This document shows, one piece after another, positions 1 through 9,219 of a DNA stretch of 48,745 nucleotides. The position numbers and the translations under genes were made by a program. The notes under the pieces were generated by a model that had not been told where the DNA came from, did no database searches, and saw only the letters and a list, made by a program, of their open reading frames with translations. Where the stretch lies: NCBI RefSeq assembly GCF_020731285.1, contig NZ_JAJFOW010000047.1, positions 1-48,745 on the forward strand, read 5' to 3'. Numbering within the stretch: position 1 is the first letter of the stretch; every line of letters starts with the position of its first letter. This DNA comes from Cohnella baijiui. Its GTDB lineage: Bacteria; Bacillota; Bacilli; Paenibacillales; Paenibacillaceae.

Positions 1-1299
1 CGCGAGCATCATGTGCGCGAGGCGCGGATGCGCGCCCAGCGCGGCCATGCGCTCGCCGTGCGGGGCGAGCGCGCCTTGTGGCGTGAGCGCGCCCAGCGCG
101 GCGAGCAGCTCGCGCGCTTGCGCGAACGCGGCCGCGGGCGGCGGGTCCAGCCAGCGCAGCTCGGCGGGATCGCTCACGCCCCATACCGCCAAATCCAGCG
201 CGAGCGGGGCGAGGTCCGCCTCGCGGATTTCCGGCGTCGACGCCGGGGCGAGGTAACGGTGCTCCTCCTCGGTCCATAATCGGTAGCAAGCGCCCGGCGC
301 CAGCCGCCCCGCCCGCCCGCGCCGCTGGTCGGCGGACGGGAGCGATACCGGTATCGTCGTCAGATGCGTCATGCCGGTGCGCGGAGAAAACCGCGGCACA
401 CGCATCAGACCGCTGTCGACGACGATGCGTACGCCTTCGACCGTCAAGCTGGACTCCGCTACGGAGGTGGAGAGCACGACCTTGCGGCGGCCCGGCGCGC
501 TGGGCGCGAGCGCCCGATCCTGCGCCTCCTGCGGCAGGCTGCCGTGCAGCGGAGCCACGTCGATCGGACGATTCGCGAGCGCCGTCCGCAGTCGCGCCTC
601 CGTACGGCGGATCTCCGCGTTGCCGGGCAGAAACGCGAGCACGTCCCCTTCGCGCTGCTCCTCCAGCGCCCGCAGCACCTGCGCGGCTGCCGCCGCGTCG
701 ATCGGACCTTCCGACTTTTTCGCCGCATAGAAGGTTTCCACCGGGTACATCCGCCCTTCGCAGGTGACGACGGGCGCGCCCTCCAGCAGCGCCGACACCG
801 GCTCGGCCGCCAGTGTCGCGGACATGACGAGCAGGCGTAGATCTTCGCGGAACAGCTGGCGGGATTGCAGACACAGCGCCAAGCCGAGATCGGCATTCAA
901 GCTCCGCTCATGAAACTCGTCGAAGATGATCAGCCCCGCCTCCTCGAGCGAAGGATCGGACTGCAGCATGCGCGTCAGCACGCCTTCCGTCACGACCTCG
1001 ATCCGCGTCCGCGGCCCGACGCGCGTATCCATCCGGACGCGATAGCCGACCGTCTCCCCGACCGATTCGCCCCGCTCGGCCGCCATGAAGCGGGCCGCGT
1101 TGCGGGCGGCGAGCCTGCGCGGCTCCAGCATGATGATTTTTTGGCCGGCCAGCCAGGGCTCGTCCAGCAGCGCCAGCGGCACCCGCGTCGTCTTGCCGGC
1201 GCCCGGCTCGGCGATGAGCACGGCCTGCCCCCGTCCCGACAGCGCCTCCCTCAGCGCGGGGATCGACCGCTCGATCGGCAGCTCCCGATGTATTGCCAT
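1..1299 (-). CDS. hrpB: ATP-dependent helicase HrpB, 5' part (truncated by window edge)
   Basis: DEAH-box helicase of the HrpB family. The reading frame is open from the ATG at 1299 to base 1, giving 433 codons; the family is usually about 800-850 aa, so the C-terminal half lies outside the window. Visible motifs are Walker A GAGKTT (about residues 33-38), EPRRLAA after it, the DEFH box (about 127-130) and SAT (about 160-162). The last residues in view read HPRLAHMML, which resembles the conserved HPRLAHM stretch of HrpB. The start at 1299 was chosen because GGAGG lies 9 nt upstream; an in-frame ATG at 1308 is too close to it. HrpB's role in Firmicutes is not well defined; RNA helicase activity is inferred from the family. 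Confidence 0.9.
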   Translation of the reverse strand, partial: MAIHRELPIERSIPALREALSGRGQAVLIAEPGAGKTTRVPLALLDEPWLAGQKIIMLEPRRLAARNAARFMAAERGESVGETVGYRVRMDTRVGPRTRIEVVTEGVLTRMLQSDPSLEEAGLIIFDEFHERSLNADLGLALCLQSRQLFREDLRLLVMSATLAAEPVSALLEGAPVVTCEGRMYPVETFYAAKKSEGPIDAAAAAQVLRALEEQREGDVLAFLPGNAEIRRTEARLRTALANRPIDVAPLHGSLPQEAQDRALAPSAPGRRKVVLSTSVAESSLTVEGVRIVVDSGLMRVPRFSPRTGMTHLTTIPVSLPSADQRRGRAGRLAPGACYRLWTEEEHRYLAPASTPEIREADLAPLALDLAVWGVSDPAELRWLDPPPAAAFAQARELLAALGALTPQGALAPHGERMAALGAHPRLAHMMLA

Positions 1300-1469
1300 T
1301 CTTCCCATCCTCCAATTGCCGTTCCTTCGCACCATTCTTCTTTCCCAAGCTTACCATGTTCCCTCCGAAATTGCTTCACTGCGCCTCGGTTAGCGATCCG
1401 ATCGTCGTTCGCTGGATGCTGCTGCACTGGATGGCCTGGCCACGCTCTCCGTCTCTTCCCCCCAAGAAT

Positions 1470-2288
1470 GTGGTGTGGTTTTTCCGAATACCTCCCCGCC
1501 ACACAGCCCCTCCAGACGAGCGTTAAACGGTTTTTCCGAACAACTCCCCGCCACATGGCCCCTCCCGACGAGCGTTATGCGGTTTTTCCGAATACCTCCC
1601 CGCCACACAGCCCCTCCAGACGAGCGTTAAACGGTTTTTCCGAACAACTCCCCGCCACATGGCCCCTCCCGACGAGCGTTATGCGGTTTTTCCGAATAAC
1701 TCCCCCCACACTGCCCCTCCCAACGAACGTTATGCGGTTTTTCCGAATAACTCCCCGCCACACAGCCCCTCCCAACGAGCGTTAAACGGTTTTTCCGAAC
1801 AACTCCCCGCCACACAGCCCTTCCCGACGAGCGTTATGCGGGTTTTCCGAATAACTCCCCGCCACACAGCCCTTCCCGACGAGCGTTATGCGGCTTTTCC
1901 GAGTAACTTCCTGCCACACAGCCTCTCCCGACGACCGTTATGCGGATTTTCCGAGTAACTCCCCGTAACACAGCCCCTCCCGACGAGCGTTATGCGGTTT
2001 TTCCGAGTAACTCCCCACCACGCAGCCCCTCCCGACGAGCGTTATGCGGTTTTTCCGAGTAACTCCCCGTAACACAGCCCCTCCCAACGAGCGTTATGCG
2101 GTTTTTCCGAGCAACTCCCTGCCACTCGGCCCCTCCCGACGAGCGTTATGCGGTTTTTCCGAGTAACTCCCCGTAACACTGCCCCTCCCAACGAGCGTTA
2201 TGCGGTTTTTCCGAACAACTCCCGCCACACGGCCCCTCCCGACGAGCGTTATGCGGCTTTTCCGAACAACTCCCCGCCACATAGCCCC
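1470..2288. repeat. Tandem array A, 52-bp period, 16 units
   Basis: Sixteen head-to-tail units begin with CCGA(A/G) at 1484, 1536, 1588, 1640, 1692 and so on up to 2262; 14 are 52 bp and two are 51 bp. The junction of each unit reads GTTATGCGG, then TTTTT, then CCGAATAAC or CCGAGTAAC. In many units the GTTAT and ATAAC arms can pair around the T5 loop. The first two units are duplicated as a 104-bp block (1484-1587 and 1588-1691). The array fills the intergenic space between the divergent hrpB and 2-hydroxyacid dehydrogenase genes. Open frames through it on both strands are simple translations of the repeat and are not called as genes. Confidence 0.95.
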
Positions 2289-2370
2289 CGAAGCCGCCTC
2301 TTCCAAAACCCGGCTTGGGATTTTCCTCCTTCCCGTTTACAATAGTTTCAAAGGAAAGGAGGCGCGCAAC

Positions 2371-3324
2371 ATGAGAACGTTGGTCAGTTTGTTCGGCTTT
2401 ACGCCGAAGCAGGAGGAGCGGATTCGCGAGGCGGCGCCGGGGTGGAACGTCGTGTTCGGCAAGCCTCGCGAGCTCGATGAGGCCATCTTCCGGGAGGCGG
2501 AGGTGGTGTGCGGCTGGTGGCCGGCGGTCGCCGACGAAGGGTTGAAGCCGGAGGCCAAGCTGCGCTGGGTGCAGACGGGATCGGCCGGCGTCGACAATCT
2601 GCCGCTCGCCAGGCTGGCCAGCCGGGAGGTCATCCTGACATCCGCCAGCGGCGTCCATCCGATCCCGATGACGGAGACGGTGTTCGCGATGCTGCTCGCC
2701 TTTACCCGCCGGCTGCACGAGGCGATCCGGCACCAGCGCGAAGGGCGGTGGGCGCCGGCCGGGCGGTACGGCGAGCTGCACGGTCTCACGATCGGCATCG
2801 TCGGCGCGGGCGAGATCGGCGCCGAGACGGCGCGCATCGCGCAGGCGTTCGGCATGCATACGCTAGGCATCCGGCGCAGCGCCCGCCCCGCTCCGCACTT
2901 CGACCGCATGTACGGGATGGAGGAGCTGGACGAGGTGCTCGGGCAAAGCGACGTTGTCGTGAACATTTTGCCGCATACCGAGGAGACGGTGCGGCTCTTC
3001 GACGCCAGGAGATTTTCCCGGATGAAGCCGACCGGCCTCTTTATCAATATCGGGCGAGGCACGGCCGTCGATACGGACGCGCTGACGGAAGCGCTGCGCG
3101 CGGGAACGATCGCGGGCGCCGGTCTCGACGTGTTCGATCCGGAGCCGCTGCCGGAAGGCCACCCGCTCTGGTCGATGGACAACGTGATCATCACGCCGCA
3201 CATCGGAGGCGCCACGGAAGCGTACAAAGCGCGCATGGCCGACCTGTTCATCGCCAACCTGTCCGCGTATGTCGCAGACGGACGGCCCGCCCGCAACCTC
3301 ATCGACTACAGCCGCAGTTACTAG
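2371..3324 (+). CDS. D-2-hydroxyacid dehydrogenase (NAD-dependent)
   Basis: A 317-aa cytoplasmic oxidoreductase of the D-isomer-specific 2-hydroxyacid dehydrogenase family. Seen: the Rossmann loop GIVGAGEIG (residues 142-150), the substrate-binding/catalytic Arg in INIGRG (about R229), the catalytic Glu in DPEPL (about E258) and the His in PHIGG (about H277). All three catalytic residues are present. The start at 2371 has GGAGG about 9 nt upstream. The substrate cannot be read from sequence; candidates are glyoxylate/hydroxypyruvate, 2-ketoacids or a phosphoglycerate-like acid. It is a single gene facing the mannan cluster convergently and sits directly downstream of array A, so its promoter must lie in or beside the repeats. 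Confidence 0.9.
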   Translation: MRTLVSLFGFTPKQEERIREAAPGWNVVFGKPRELDEAIFREAEVVCGWWPAVADEGLKPEAKLRWVQTGSAGVDNLPLARLASREVILTSASGVHPIPMTETVFAMLLAFTRRLHEAIRHQREGRWAPAGRYGELHGLTIGIVGAGEIGAETARIAQAFGMHTLGIRRSARPAPHFDRMYGMEELDEVLGQSDVVVNILPHTEETVRLFDARRFSRMKPTGLFINIGRGTAVDTDALTEALRAGTIAGAGLDVFDPEPLPEGHPLWSMDNVIITPHIGGATEAYKARMADLFIANLSAYVADGRPARNLIDYSRSY

Positions 3325-3371
3325 GCGTCCGGCTCCCATTCCCCAAGCCCTATGCCCTATTCCACACGCCA

Positions 3372-3408
3372 AACAGCCCGACGCGCGGACATCCGCGGTC
3401 GGGCTGTT
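3372..3408. terminator. Hairpin between convergent genes
   Basis: Inverted repeat AACAGCCCGA ... TCGGGCTGTT with an inner CGCGGA/TCCGCG stem and a 2-nt loop. It lies between two convergent genes and has no clear T-run on either side, so it may act as a weak bidirectional terminator or as an mRNA 3'-end stabiliser. Confidence 0.55.
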
Positions 3409-3427
3409 GTTCATCTGCCTATCCGAT

Positions 3428-4501
3428 TTAGCGCACGGTCGCGGGTACGAGGCCGCGCTGCTCCAGCACCGCCATCCCTTCGAACAGGAAAACGCCGCTT
3501 AGCTGCGCGCTGAGCGTCACTTTCCCCGCCGGGGCGGCCCGCCAATCCGTCCCGATCAGGCGGCTGCGTCTTTCGCCGTCAGCACCGCCGATCGCCGCCC
3601 ACAACGTCTCCGCGTTGCGAAGCAGCCAGTCGGCCTGCGCGGCAGCGGCCGACTCGCCGGAGGTGCCGGCTTCCGCCACGAGCTCGGTCAGGTAACGGAC
3701 GAGAATACCCTTGAACAGCCCGCCGTCTCCCTCTCCTTCGTCCGGCAGCACGCCATCCGCCCACTCGGCCGCGGCGGCCTCCGCGGTACGGAACGCGTCG
3801 TCCAGATAGACCCGGTCTCCCGTCGCCCGGTACAGTTCCACCGCCGCCCCGACGAACACCCCCTGGCAGTAGGTGAAGCGCCAGTCCTTGTCGATCGCTC
3901 CGTCTCCCTGCCGGTTCATCCCGTCCCAGACAAAGCCGGAGGCGGGATCGACCAGATGCGCCTTCAGCCAGTCATAGATGCGGCGAGCCCAGTCGAGATC
4001 CTCCTCCCGCCCGAAACTGCGATAGAGCCGAGCCGCGAGAATCGCGGCGGGGCCGTTGGCCGGGGTGTTTTTGTACCCGAGCTGTTCCTTGTGCCAGGCG
4101 ATGCCGCCGCCCATCGTCTCGTTCCAGCCGGTCCGGATATCGTCCCACAGCGCCAGCGCCGTCTCTTGGTACCGCGCCTCTCCCGTCGCGCCATAAGCGC
4201 GAAGCCAAGCGATCCCCATCCATTCCATATCGTCGTACAGCAGATTGGGGAACGCGCCGCCGTTTTTCGTCCGGACACCCTCGTGCAGCTCGGCTAGCCG
4301 CTCCGCGTACGGGGTGTCGCCCGAGCGAATCAGGCCGTCCACCAGCCCGTCCGCGGCGTGAGCCATCCACCAGTAATGAAAAATCGTATTGCACGCCCCG
4401 TCCGGGCAAGGCGTCTCGATGTCGTACATCCGGATCGACGGATTCCAAAATTCCCGTTCCAGCGCTTGCTGGGCCTGTTCGGCCCGCTCTTTCCACAACA
4501 T
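3428..4501 (-). CDS. Glycoside hydrolase family 76 (alpha-1,6-mannanase-like), no signal peptide
   Basis: A 357-aa (alpha/alpha)6-type protein of the GH76 family (endo-alpha-1,6-mannanases). The family's catalytic Asp pair is visible in YDDMEW (about D90-D91), with HYWWMAHAADG before it and GGGIAW, YKNTPANGPAAILAARLY and GFVWDGMNRQGDG after it. There is no N-terminal hydrophobic segment, so it is predicted to be cytoplasmic. The ATG at 4501 is preferred because GAGGAG lies about 10 nt upstream; an in-frame GTG at 4510 abuts that site. It is the last gene of the mannan operon and is similar to the GH76 genes at 4589-5845 and 10571-11662. Activity on alpha-mannan oligosaccharides is inferred from family and context. 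Confidence 0.88.
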   Translation of the reverse strand: MLWKERAEQAQQALEREFWNPSIRMYDIETPCPDGACNTIFHYWWMAHAADGLVDGLIRSGDTPYAERLAELHEGVRTKNGGAFPNLLYDDMEWMGIAWLRAYGATGEARYQETALALWDDIRTGWNETMGGGIAWHKEQLGYKNTPANGPAAILAARLYRSFGREEDLDWARRIYDWLKAHLVDPASGFVWDGMNRQGDGAIDKDWRFTYCQGVFVGAAVELYRATGDRVYLDDAFRTAEAAAAEWADGVLPDEGEGDGGLFKGILVRYLTELVAEAGTSGESAAAAQADWLLRNAETLWAAIGGADGERRSRLIGTDWRAAPAGKVTLSAQLSGVFLFEGMAVLEQRGLVPATVR

Positions 4502-4588
4502 GGCGCTCACGCTCCTCGTCTATCTCTTTTTATCTGTCTCTAGCGCCGGTTGATTCTGGCAAGCCAAGCGTTCGCGCCTGCCCCTTCC

Positions 4589-5845
4589 TTACTTCAGCCG
4601 ACCGTCCCGCTCCAGCCTGGTCATGACTTCGAGCAGCGTCACGCCGCTGATGTCGGCGCCCAGCTGCACGACCGTTTCCGGCGGCTGCGCCCAGGAGGGC
4701 CCGAACAGCGCCTTGCTTCCCGCTTCGGCCGCCGGGTCGCCGGCCTTGCGCGCGGTCGCACTCGCGGTCGCGTCTCCCGACTCGCCACCCTCCGGAGCCG
4801 GTGCCCGTCCGTCCGCCCACAGGCTCTCGGCGTTCGCGGACAGCAGCTTCGCCCAACTGGCCGAATCGCCGTCCTCGGCGATCAGCTCGCCCAAATAGCG
4901 GACGAACACGCCCTTGAACAACGCCCCGTCGCCGTCCCCTTCGGATGGCAGCAAGCCTTCCGGCCCGCCGGCCAGCGTCTCCGCCGCCACACTGGCCGTA
5001 CGCCTCGCGGCTTCCAGGTACGAAGCCTCCTTCGTCGCCCGGTACAGCTCCACCGAAGCCCCGATATAGACGCCCTGGTTGTACGAGAACTGCCAGGCCT
5101 TGTCGATCTCCCCGTCGCCGGTCCGGTTGATGCCGTCCCAGACGAAGCCGGTTTCCGGATCGACGAGCGTCTTCGTTTCCCATTCATAGATGCGCTTGGC
5201 CCAGTCGAGATCTTCGGCGTTGCCGAACCGTTCGTACAGGCGGGCGGCCAGAATCGCGGAAGGCGCGTTGGCCGGCGTGTTCTTGTAGTCCGTCTGCTCC
5301 TTGCGCCAGGCGATGCCGCCGCCCATCTCGTCGTTCCAGCCGCCGCGGATGTCGGCCCACAGCGTCAGCGCCGCCTCCTTGTACCGCTCCTCGCCCGTCG
5401 CGTCGAACGCGCGAAGCCAAGCGAGCCCCATCCAGGCCATGTCGTCGTAGTAGTCGTTCGGCCAAACGCCGGCGTTGCGCGCGAGCAGCCCGTCGTACAG
5501 GTCGGCAAGCCGCTCGCCATATCGGGCATCGCCCGTACGCTGATAGCCGTCCGTCAGCGCATCCGCCGCGTGTGCCATCCACCAATAATTGAACGGATCC
5601 GTACAGAGCTGCAGCATACACGGCGACGCATTGCTGTACAGCCCGCGCTTGCCGTCCCAGAACGACGACTCGAGCGCAGCCTGCGCCGCGTCGGCCCGAT
5701 CCGCCCAGACCGCCGCGCTGCCGGATCCCGTCGCAGGCTTGGCGGCCTCACGCAGCGTCCCCGAGCGCCAGGCCCACACGGCTGCGGCGAGCAGCACGAC
5801 GGCGACGGCGGCGACCGCCCACCCTTTTCTCCGCGCGAACCTCAT
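4589..5845 (-). CDS. GH76 alpha-1,6-mannanase-like enzyme with N-terminal membrane anchor/signal
   Basis: A 418-aa GH76 protein. Residues 1-8 are basic and are followed by a hydrophobic stretch to about residue 26, which reads as an uncleaved anchor or a signal segment, so the catalytic domain is probably outside the membrane. The catalytic Asp pair is in YYDDMAWMG (about D134-D135). The domain is otherwise close to its two paralogues (FNYWWMAHAADALTDG, GGGIAWRKEQ, YKNTPANAPSAILAARLY). A Gly/Ala/Ser-rich insertion (APAPEGGESGDATASATARK) lies before the C-terminal end. The ATG at 5845 is 4 nt from the stop of the upstream permease, implying translational coupling. Of the three GH76 copies it is the only one with an export or anchor signal. 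Confidence 0.88.
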   Translation of the reverse strand: MRFARRKGWAVAAVAVVLLAAAVWAWRSGTLREAAKPATGSGSAAVWADRADAAQAALESSFWDGKRGLYSNASPCMLQLCTDPFNYWWMAHAADALTDGYQRTGDARYGERLADLYDGLLARNAGVWPNDYYDDMAWMGLAWLRAFDATGEERYKEAALTLWADIRGGWNDEMGGGIAWRKEQTDYKNTPANAPSAILAARLYERFGNAEDLDWAKRIYEWETKTLVDPETGFVWDGINRTGDGEIDKAWQFSYNQGVYIGASVELYRATKEASYLEAARRTASVAAETLAGGPEGLLPSEGDGDGALFKGVFVRYLGELIAEDGDSASWAKLLSANAESLWADGRAPAPEGGESGDATASATARKAGDPAAEAGSKALFGPSWAQPPETVVQLGADISGVTLLEVMTRLERDGRLK

Positions 5846-5848
5846 CCG

Positions 5849-6778
5849 TTACCCCTTCGTTCCGCTGAACGCGATGCCCTGGACGAAATACTTTTGCAGC
5901 TGGAGGAACAGCACGAGAATCGGAAGGATGGCAATCAGCGCCCCCGCCATCATCGGTCCGAAGTCGGTCTGGTGATTGTAGGAGAACGCCTGCAATCCCA
6001 TCTGGATCGTCGCCTTGTTCGGATCGTTCAGGATGATCATCGGCCAGAGGAAGCTGTTCCACCCCGCCTGGAAGGTAAAGATGCCGAGTGTGGCGAGCGC
6101 AGGCTTGGTCAGCGGCCAGTAGATGTTCCAGAAGATGCGGAATTCGCCCGAGCCCTCGATGCGTGCCATCTCCATCATGTCGGACGGCAGCGTCAGGAAA
6201 AACTGCCGCATGAAAAAGACGGCGAACGAGCCGGATGCGCCCGGCAGGATGATTCCCCAGAACGAGTTCAAAAACCCGTTGCCCCCGGCGCCGTACCAAT
6301 CGTTGCCCCCGACGAACGGGAAGTGCTTGAGCACGTAGAAGCTCGGAATCATCGTCACGATGCCGGGGATCATCATCGCGGCGAGAAGCACGCGGAACAG
6401 CGGCTTGTTCAGCTTGAACTGCAGCTTTGCGAACGCGAACCCGCTGAGCGAGCCGAAAAACAGGTTCGCCAACACCCCGGCAACCGCCAGTACGAGCGAG
6501 TTCCAGAAGTACAAGCCGAACGGCACGGTCGTAAACGCGGCGCGGTAATGTTCCCAGGTGAGCCGCGATGGCAGCCAGCGGATCGGCATGGAGAAGATCT
6601 CGTCGCTTGGCTTGAGCGAGGTGAGCAGACTCCAGAAGAACGGTAGAAACATAAAGACCGAAATGGCGATGCTTACGATATAAAAGATAATCCGCCAGAA
6701 CGTCTGCGAAGCCGACAGGGAGACGGCGGGCTTTCGCCCGGCGGAAACGGCCCCCGCGGTCGTCGATTTGGCACTCAT
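5849..6778 (-). CDS. Carbohydrate ABC transporter permease (MalG/CUT1 type)
   Basis: A 309-aa integral membrane protein with about six hydrophobic segments, the first after a polar N-terminus (about residues 30-53). The cytoplasmic EAA-type loop is visible as MEMARIEGSGEFRIFWNIYW. It is the second permease of the CUT1 importer encoded with 6792-7679 and 7830-9161. The start at 6778 has GGAGGG 7 nt upstream. By context it imports alpha-mannan oligosaccharides. No ATPase is encoded in the locus, so a shared MsmX-type ATPase encoded elsewhere is inferred. Confidence 0.92.
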   Translation of the reverse strand: MSAKSTTAGAVSAGRKPAVSLSASQTFWRIIFYIVSIAISVFMFLPFFWSLLTSLKPSDEIFSMPIRWLPSRLTWEHYRAAFTTVPFGLYFWNSLVLAVAGVLANLFFGSLSGFAFAKLQFKLNKPLFRVLLAAMMIPGIVTMIPSFYVLKHFPFVGGNDWYGAGGNGFLNSFWGIILPGASGSFAVFFMRQFFLTLPSDMMEMARIEGSGEFRIFWNIYWPLTKPALATLGIFTFQAGWNSFLWPMIILNDPNKATIQMGLQAFSYNHQTDFGPMMAGALIAILPILVLFLQLQKYFVQGIAFSGTKG

Positions 6779-6791
6779 ATCCGCACCCTCC

Positions 6792-7679
6792 TCACACGAT
6801 CGACTCTTCGGATTTGTTAATGCGCATGTTGATGAGCGAGAAGATCAGGATCGCGAGCGCGAGAATGAACGCCTGCGCCGACGCGTAGCCCATCTGCAAC
6901 TGGTTGAAGCCCTGCTGGTAGATCAGGTAGACGGGCGTCTTGGTGACGTTGCCCGGACCGCCTTGCGTCAGGACAAACGCCTGATCGAACAGCTGCAGCG
7001 CGCCGATGATCGACATCGTGCTGACGAGGAACGTCGTCGGCCGAAGCTGCGGCCACGTGATGTAGCGGAACCGCTGCAGGGCGTTCGCGCCGTCCAGCTT
7101 GGCGGACTCATAGAGGTAATCCGGAACGCCCTGCAGACCGGCCAGATAGATGATCATGTTCGAGCCGATCGACTGCCAGAGCGTGACGAGAATGATCGAC
7201 AGCATGGCCGTCTCCGTCTGGGCGAGCCAGGCCGGACCGGTAATGCCGATATAGCCGAGCAGCGTGTTCACGAGGCCGTACTCCGGATGGAGCAGCCATA
7301 CCCACACCGTCGCCGCCGCGACCGCCGACGTCAGCGTCGGCAAGTAGTTCATCGTGCGGAACAGCCGAACGCCGAAGCGCTTGAAGTTCAGCAGCATCGC
7401 GACGCCGAGCGAGAGCAGGATGTTAAGCGGGACGAAAATCACCGTATAGTACGCGACGTTCTTGAACGTCGTCCAGTAAAGGTCGTCGTGGAACAGTCGC
7501 TTGTAATTGTCGAAGTTCACCCAGTCGCGGTTTTTCACGACGTCATAATTCGTAAAGCTGAAGTAGAAGGCCATGACGACCGGAATAATGGTGAAAATCA
7601 CGAACAGCAGAATGGTCGGCGTGATGAAAACGTACGCCGTCCGGGCCTGGTGCCGGTTCAGCTTGCTGATGGAAGCCAA
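6792..7679 (-). CDS. Carbohydrate ABC transporter permease (MalF/UgpA type), TTG start
   Basis: A 295-aa CUT1 permease with six predicted membrane spans and the EAA loop YESAKLDGANALQRFRYITW. The start is a TTG at 7679 with GAGGAGG about 8 nt upstream; no ATG or GTG fits this spacing. It is separated from the next permease by only 13 bp. It pairs with the MalG-type permease and the solute-binding lipoprotein upstream. The substrate (mannan-derived oligosaccharide) is inferred from the flanking GH76 and GH125 genes. Confidence 0.92.
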   Translation of the reverse strand: MASISKLNRHQARTAYVFITPTILLFVIFTIIPVVMAFYFSFTNYDVVKNRDWVNFDNYKRLFHDDLYWTTFKNVAYYTVIFVPLNILLSLGVAMLLNFKRFGVRLFRTMNYLPTLTSAVAAATVWVWLLHPEYGLVNTLLGYIGITGPAWLAQTETAMLSIILVTLWQSIGSNMIIYLAGLQGVPDYLYESAKLDGANALQRFRYITWPQLRPTTFLVSTMSIIGALQLFDQAFVLTQGGPGNVTKTPVYLIYQQGFNQLQMGYASAQAFILALAILIFSLINMRINKSEESIV

Positions 7680-7773
7680 GGGTCGCTCCTCCTCTCGGGT
7701 CGGACGATGCTAGTAATGCGGCTCCTTCCGCCAATAGGCGGATGAGCCAATGGCGAGAACGGCGATCCGGTAC

Positions 7774-7823
7774 GGGAGCGGAGTGCTCCCGGCCGAACCG
7801 CGGAAAAGGGAGGTTTCCCTCCC
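7774..7823 (-). terminator. Two hairpins between binding-protein and permease genes (attenuator-like)
   Basis: In the minus-strand transcript GGGAGG-GAAA-CCTCCC is followed by TTTTCC (7804-7823). A second perfect stem GGGAGC/GCTCCC with a 5-nt loop lies at 7774-7790. This intercistronic gap (7680-7829) is the usual place for partial termination or mRNA processing that leaves more binding protein than permease. Confidence 0.6.
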
Positions 7824-7829
7824 CCTTCG

Positions 7830-9161
7830 TCATTCTGCGACCGCGTTGTCCTGCAGCAGCTTGTCGCCTTGCTGCTGGGCTTTCTTCAGCGTATCCTCGG
7901 CGCTCTGCTTGCCCTGCTGGAACAGCTGCACGTTCGGGATGAGCGCGTCGCCCTCCAAGACGGAGTAGCCGGGATGCCCCGGGCGGATCTTGGCGATCTC
8001 GAGCGTGTCGAGGAACGGCTGCCAGAACGGATCGTCCTTAAAGAACGCGTCGTCGAGCGCCGGCTTGAAGCCCGGGATGTTCAGGCTCGTTTTGGCCCAC
8101 AGCAGCGCGTTGTCCTTGTTCGCCGTCCACCACTTGATGAATTCCCAAGCCTCATCCTGGTGCTTGGAGCCTTCGGGGATGACGAGGCCGAACCCGCCCA
8201 TGACGCTGCCTTTGTCGCCGTTCGGTCCGGCAGGCGGCGGAACGACGCCGAAATCGAGGTCCTTGCCGTATTTCTTGTACGTCGTCAGCATCCACGGGCC
8301 GTTGTAGGTCATCGCGAGCTTGCCGGTCGCGAAAGCGTCGGTCGATTCGCCGAGGCCCTGCTCAAAGCCGATCTTGTACACTTTATCCTGGTTCAGCAGA
8401 CGGCCCCAGAAGTCGAGCACGGCTTTGCCCTTCTCGTTGTTGAAGTTCGTCTTGCCGTCGTCGGTCAGCATCGTGCCGCCCGCCTGCTGCAGATACATGT
8501 TGAACAGTCCGGCGTCGCCCAGCGAGAAGCCCGCGACCTGAAGCTTGTTGCCGTCCCACTTGGTCGTCTTGATCGCGGCTTCCTCCAGCTCCTGCCAGTT
8601 CGTCGGCGGATTGGCCACGCCTGCGTCGGCGAGCAGCTTTTTATTGTAGAAAAGGGCGCGCGCGTCGACGGTGAGGGGCAGACCGTACAGCTGGTCCTTG
8701 TAAGACAGCTCCTTGATCGCTTCGCCGTAGAAGTCGTCCTTGCTGATGCTGTCTTTGGCGAGCAGCTCGTCGATCGGATGCAGCACGTTCTTCGGCGCGT
8801 ACAGCGGCGTGCGCCAGCGGTCCCAAAGCAGCACGTCGGGAGAACCCCCGGACGTCGCCGCGGTCAGGAACTTCGTGATGAGGTCCTGCTGCGCGACGTA
8901 TTTCACCTTGATGCGGTCCTGGGATTTGTTGAAGGCGTCGATCATCGTCTCGAATTGCTTTTGGCCTTCGCCGCTCCAGTCGCCCCAGAAGATCAGTTCG
9001 GTGGCTTTGCCGGCCGGTTTGTCGGCGGGTGCGGTCGATGCGCCGGCGGAGGAGGATGCGGATGAGGACGGGCTTGCATTGTCGTTGGCGGACGAGCCGC
9101 AACCTGCGAGTACTGCGGTAGAGATGCCGGCGATCGCCGCGAGCGAGATCCATTTTTTCAT
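7830..9161 (-). CDS. Sugar ABC transporter substrate-binding lipoprotein (family 1)
   Basis: A 443-aa extracellular solute-binding protein family 1 (MalE-like) lipoprotein. A signal peptide with lipobox LAGC places the lipidated Cys at about residue 21, followed by a Ser/Ala-rich linker to about residue 50. The fold then includes LIFWGDWSGEGQKQFETMID near the N-lobe and MTYNGPWMLTTYKK. The start at 9161 has GGGAGG 8 nt upstream. It is anchored to the outer face of the membrane and delivers sugar to the two permeases downstream. Its position directly after the exo-mannosidase gene suggests mannose oligomers as ligand. Confidence 0.93.
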   Translation of the reverse strand: MKKWISLAAIAGISTAVLAGCGSSANDNASPSSSASSSAGASTAPADKPAGKATELIFWGDWSGEGQKQFETMIDAFNKSQDRIKVKYVAQQDLITKFLTAATSGGSPDVLLWDRWRTPLYAPKNVLHPIDELLAKDSISKDDFYGEAIKELSYKDQLYGLPLTVDARALFYNKKLLADAGVANPPTNWQELEEAAIKTTKWDGNKLQVAGFSLGDAGLFNMYLQQAGGTMLTDDGKTNFNNEKGKAVLDFWGRLLNQDKVYKIGFEQGLGESTDAFATGKLAMTYNGPWMLTTYKKYGKDLDFGVVPPPAGPNGDKGSVMGGFGLVIPEGSKHQDEAWEFIKWWTANKDNALLWAKTSLNIPGFKPALDDAFFKDDPFWQPFLDTLEIAKIRPGHPGYSVLEGDALIPNVQLFQQGKQSAEDTLKKAQQQGDKLLQDNAVAE

Positions 9162-9219
9162 GCGTGAAGCCTCCCTTTTTTGTCTTCTGACCTGCTATTT
9201 CGAACGGGGTCGAGCCCCG

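Noticed and set aside
1575..2306. Short proteins with repeated SEKPHNARREG-like words on the minus strand of array A
   Set aside because: They are translations of the 52-bp repeat in shifting frames and lack ribosome-binding sites.
4550..6646. A 698-codon open frame on the plus strand, and similar long frames opposite other genes (for example 8740-10647, 29763-31271, 36485-38452)
   Set aside because: They are antisense shadows in GC-rich DNA. The opposite strand encodes recognised families with catalytic motifs and ribosome-binding sites, and the shadow products are Arg-rich and low complexity.
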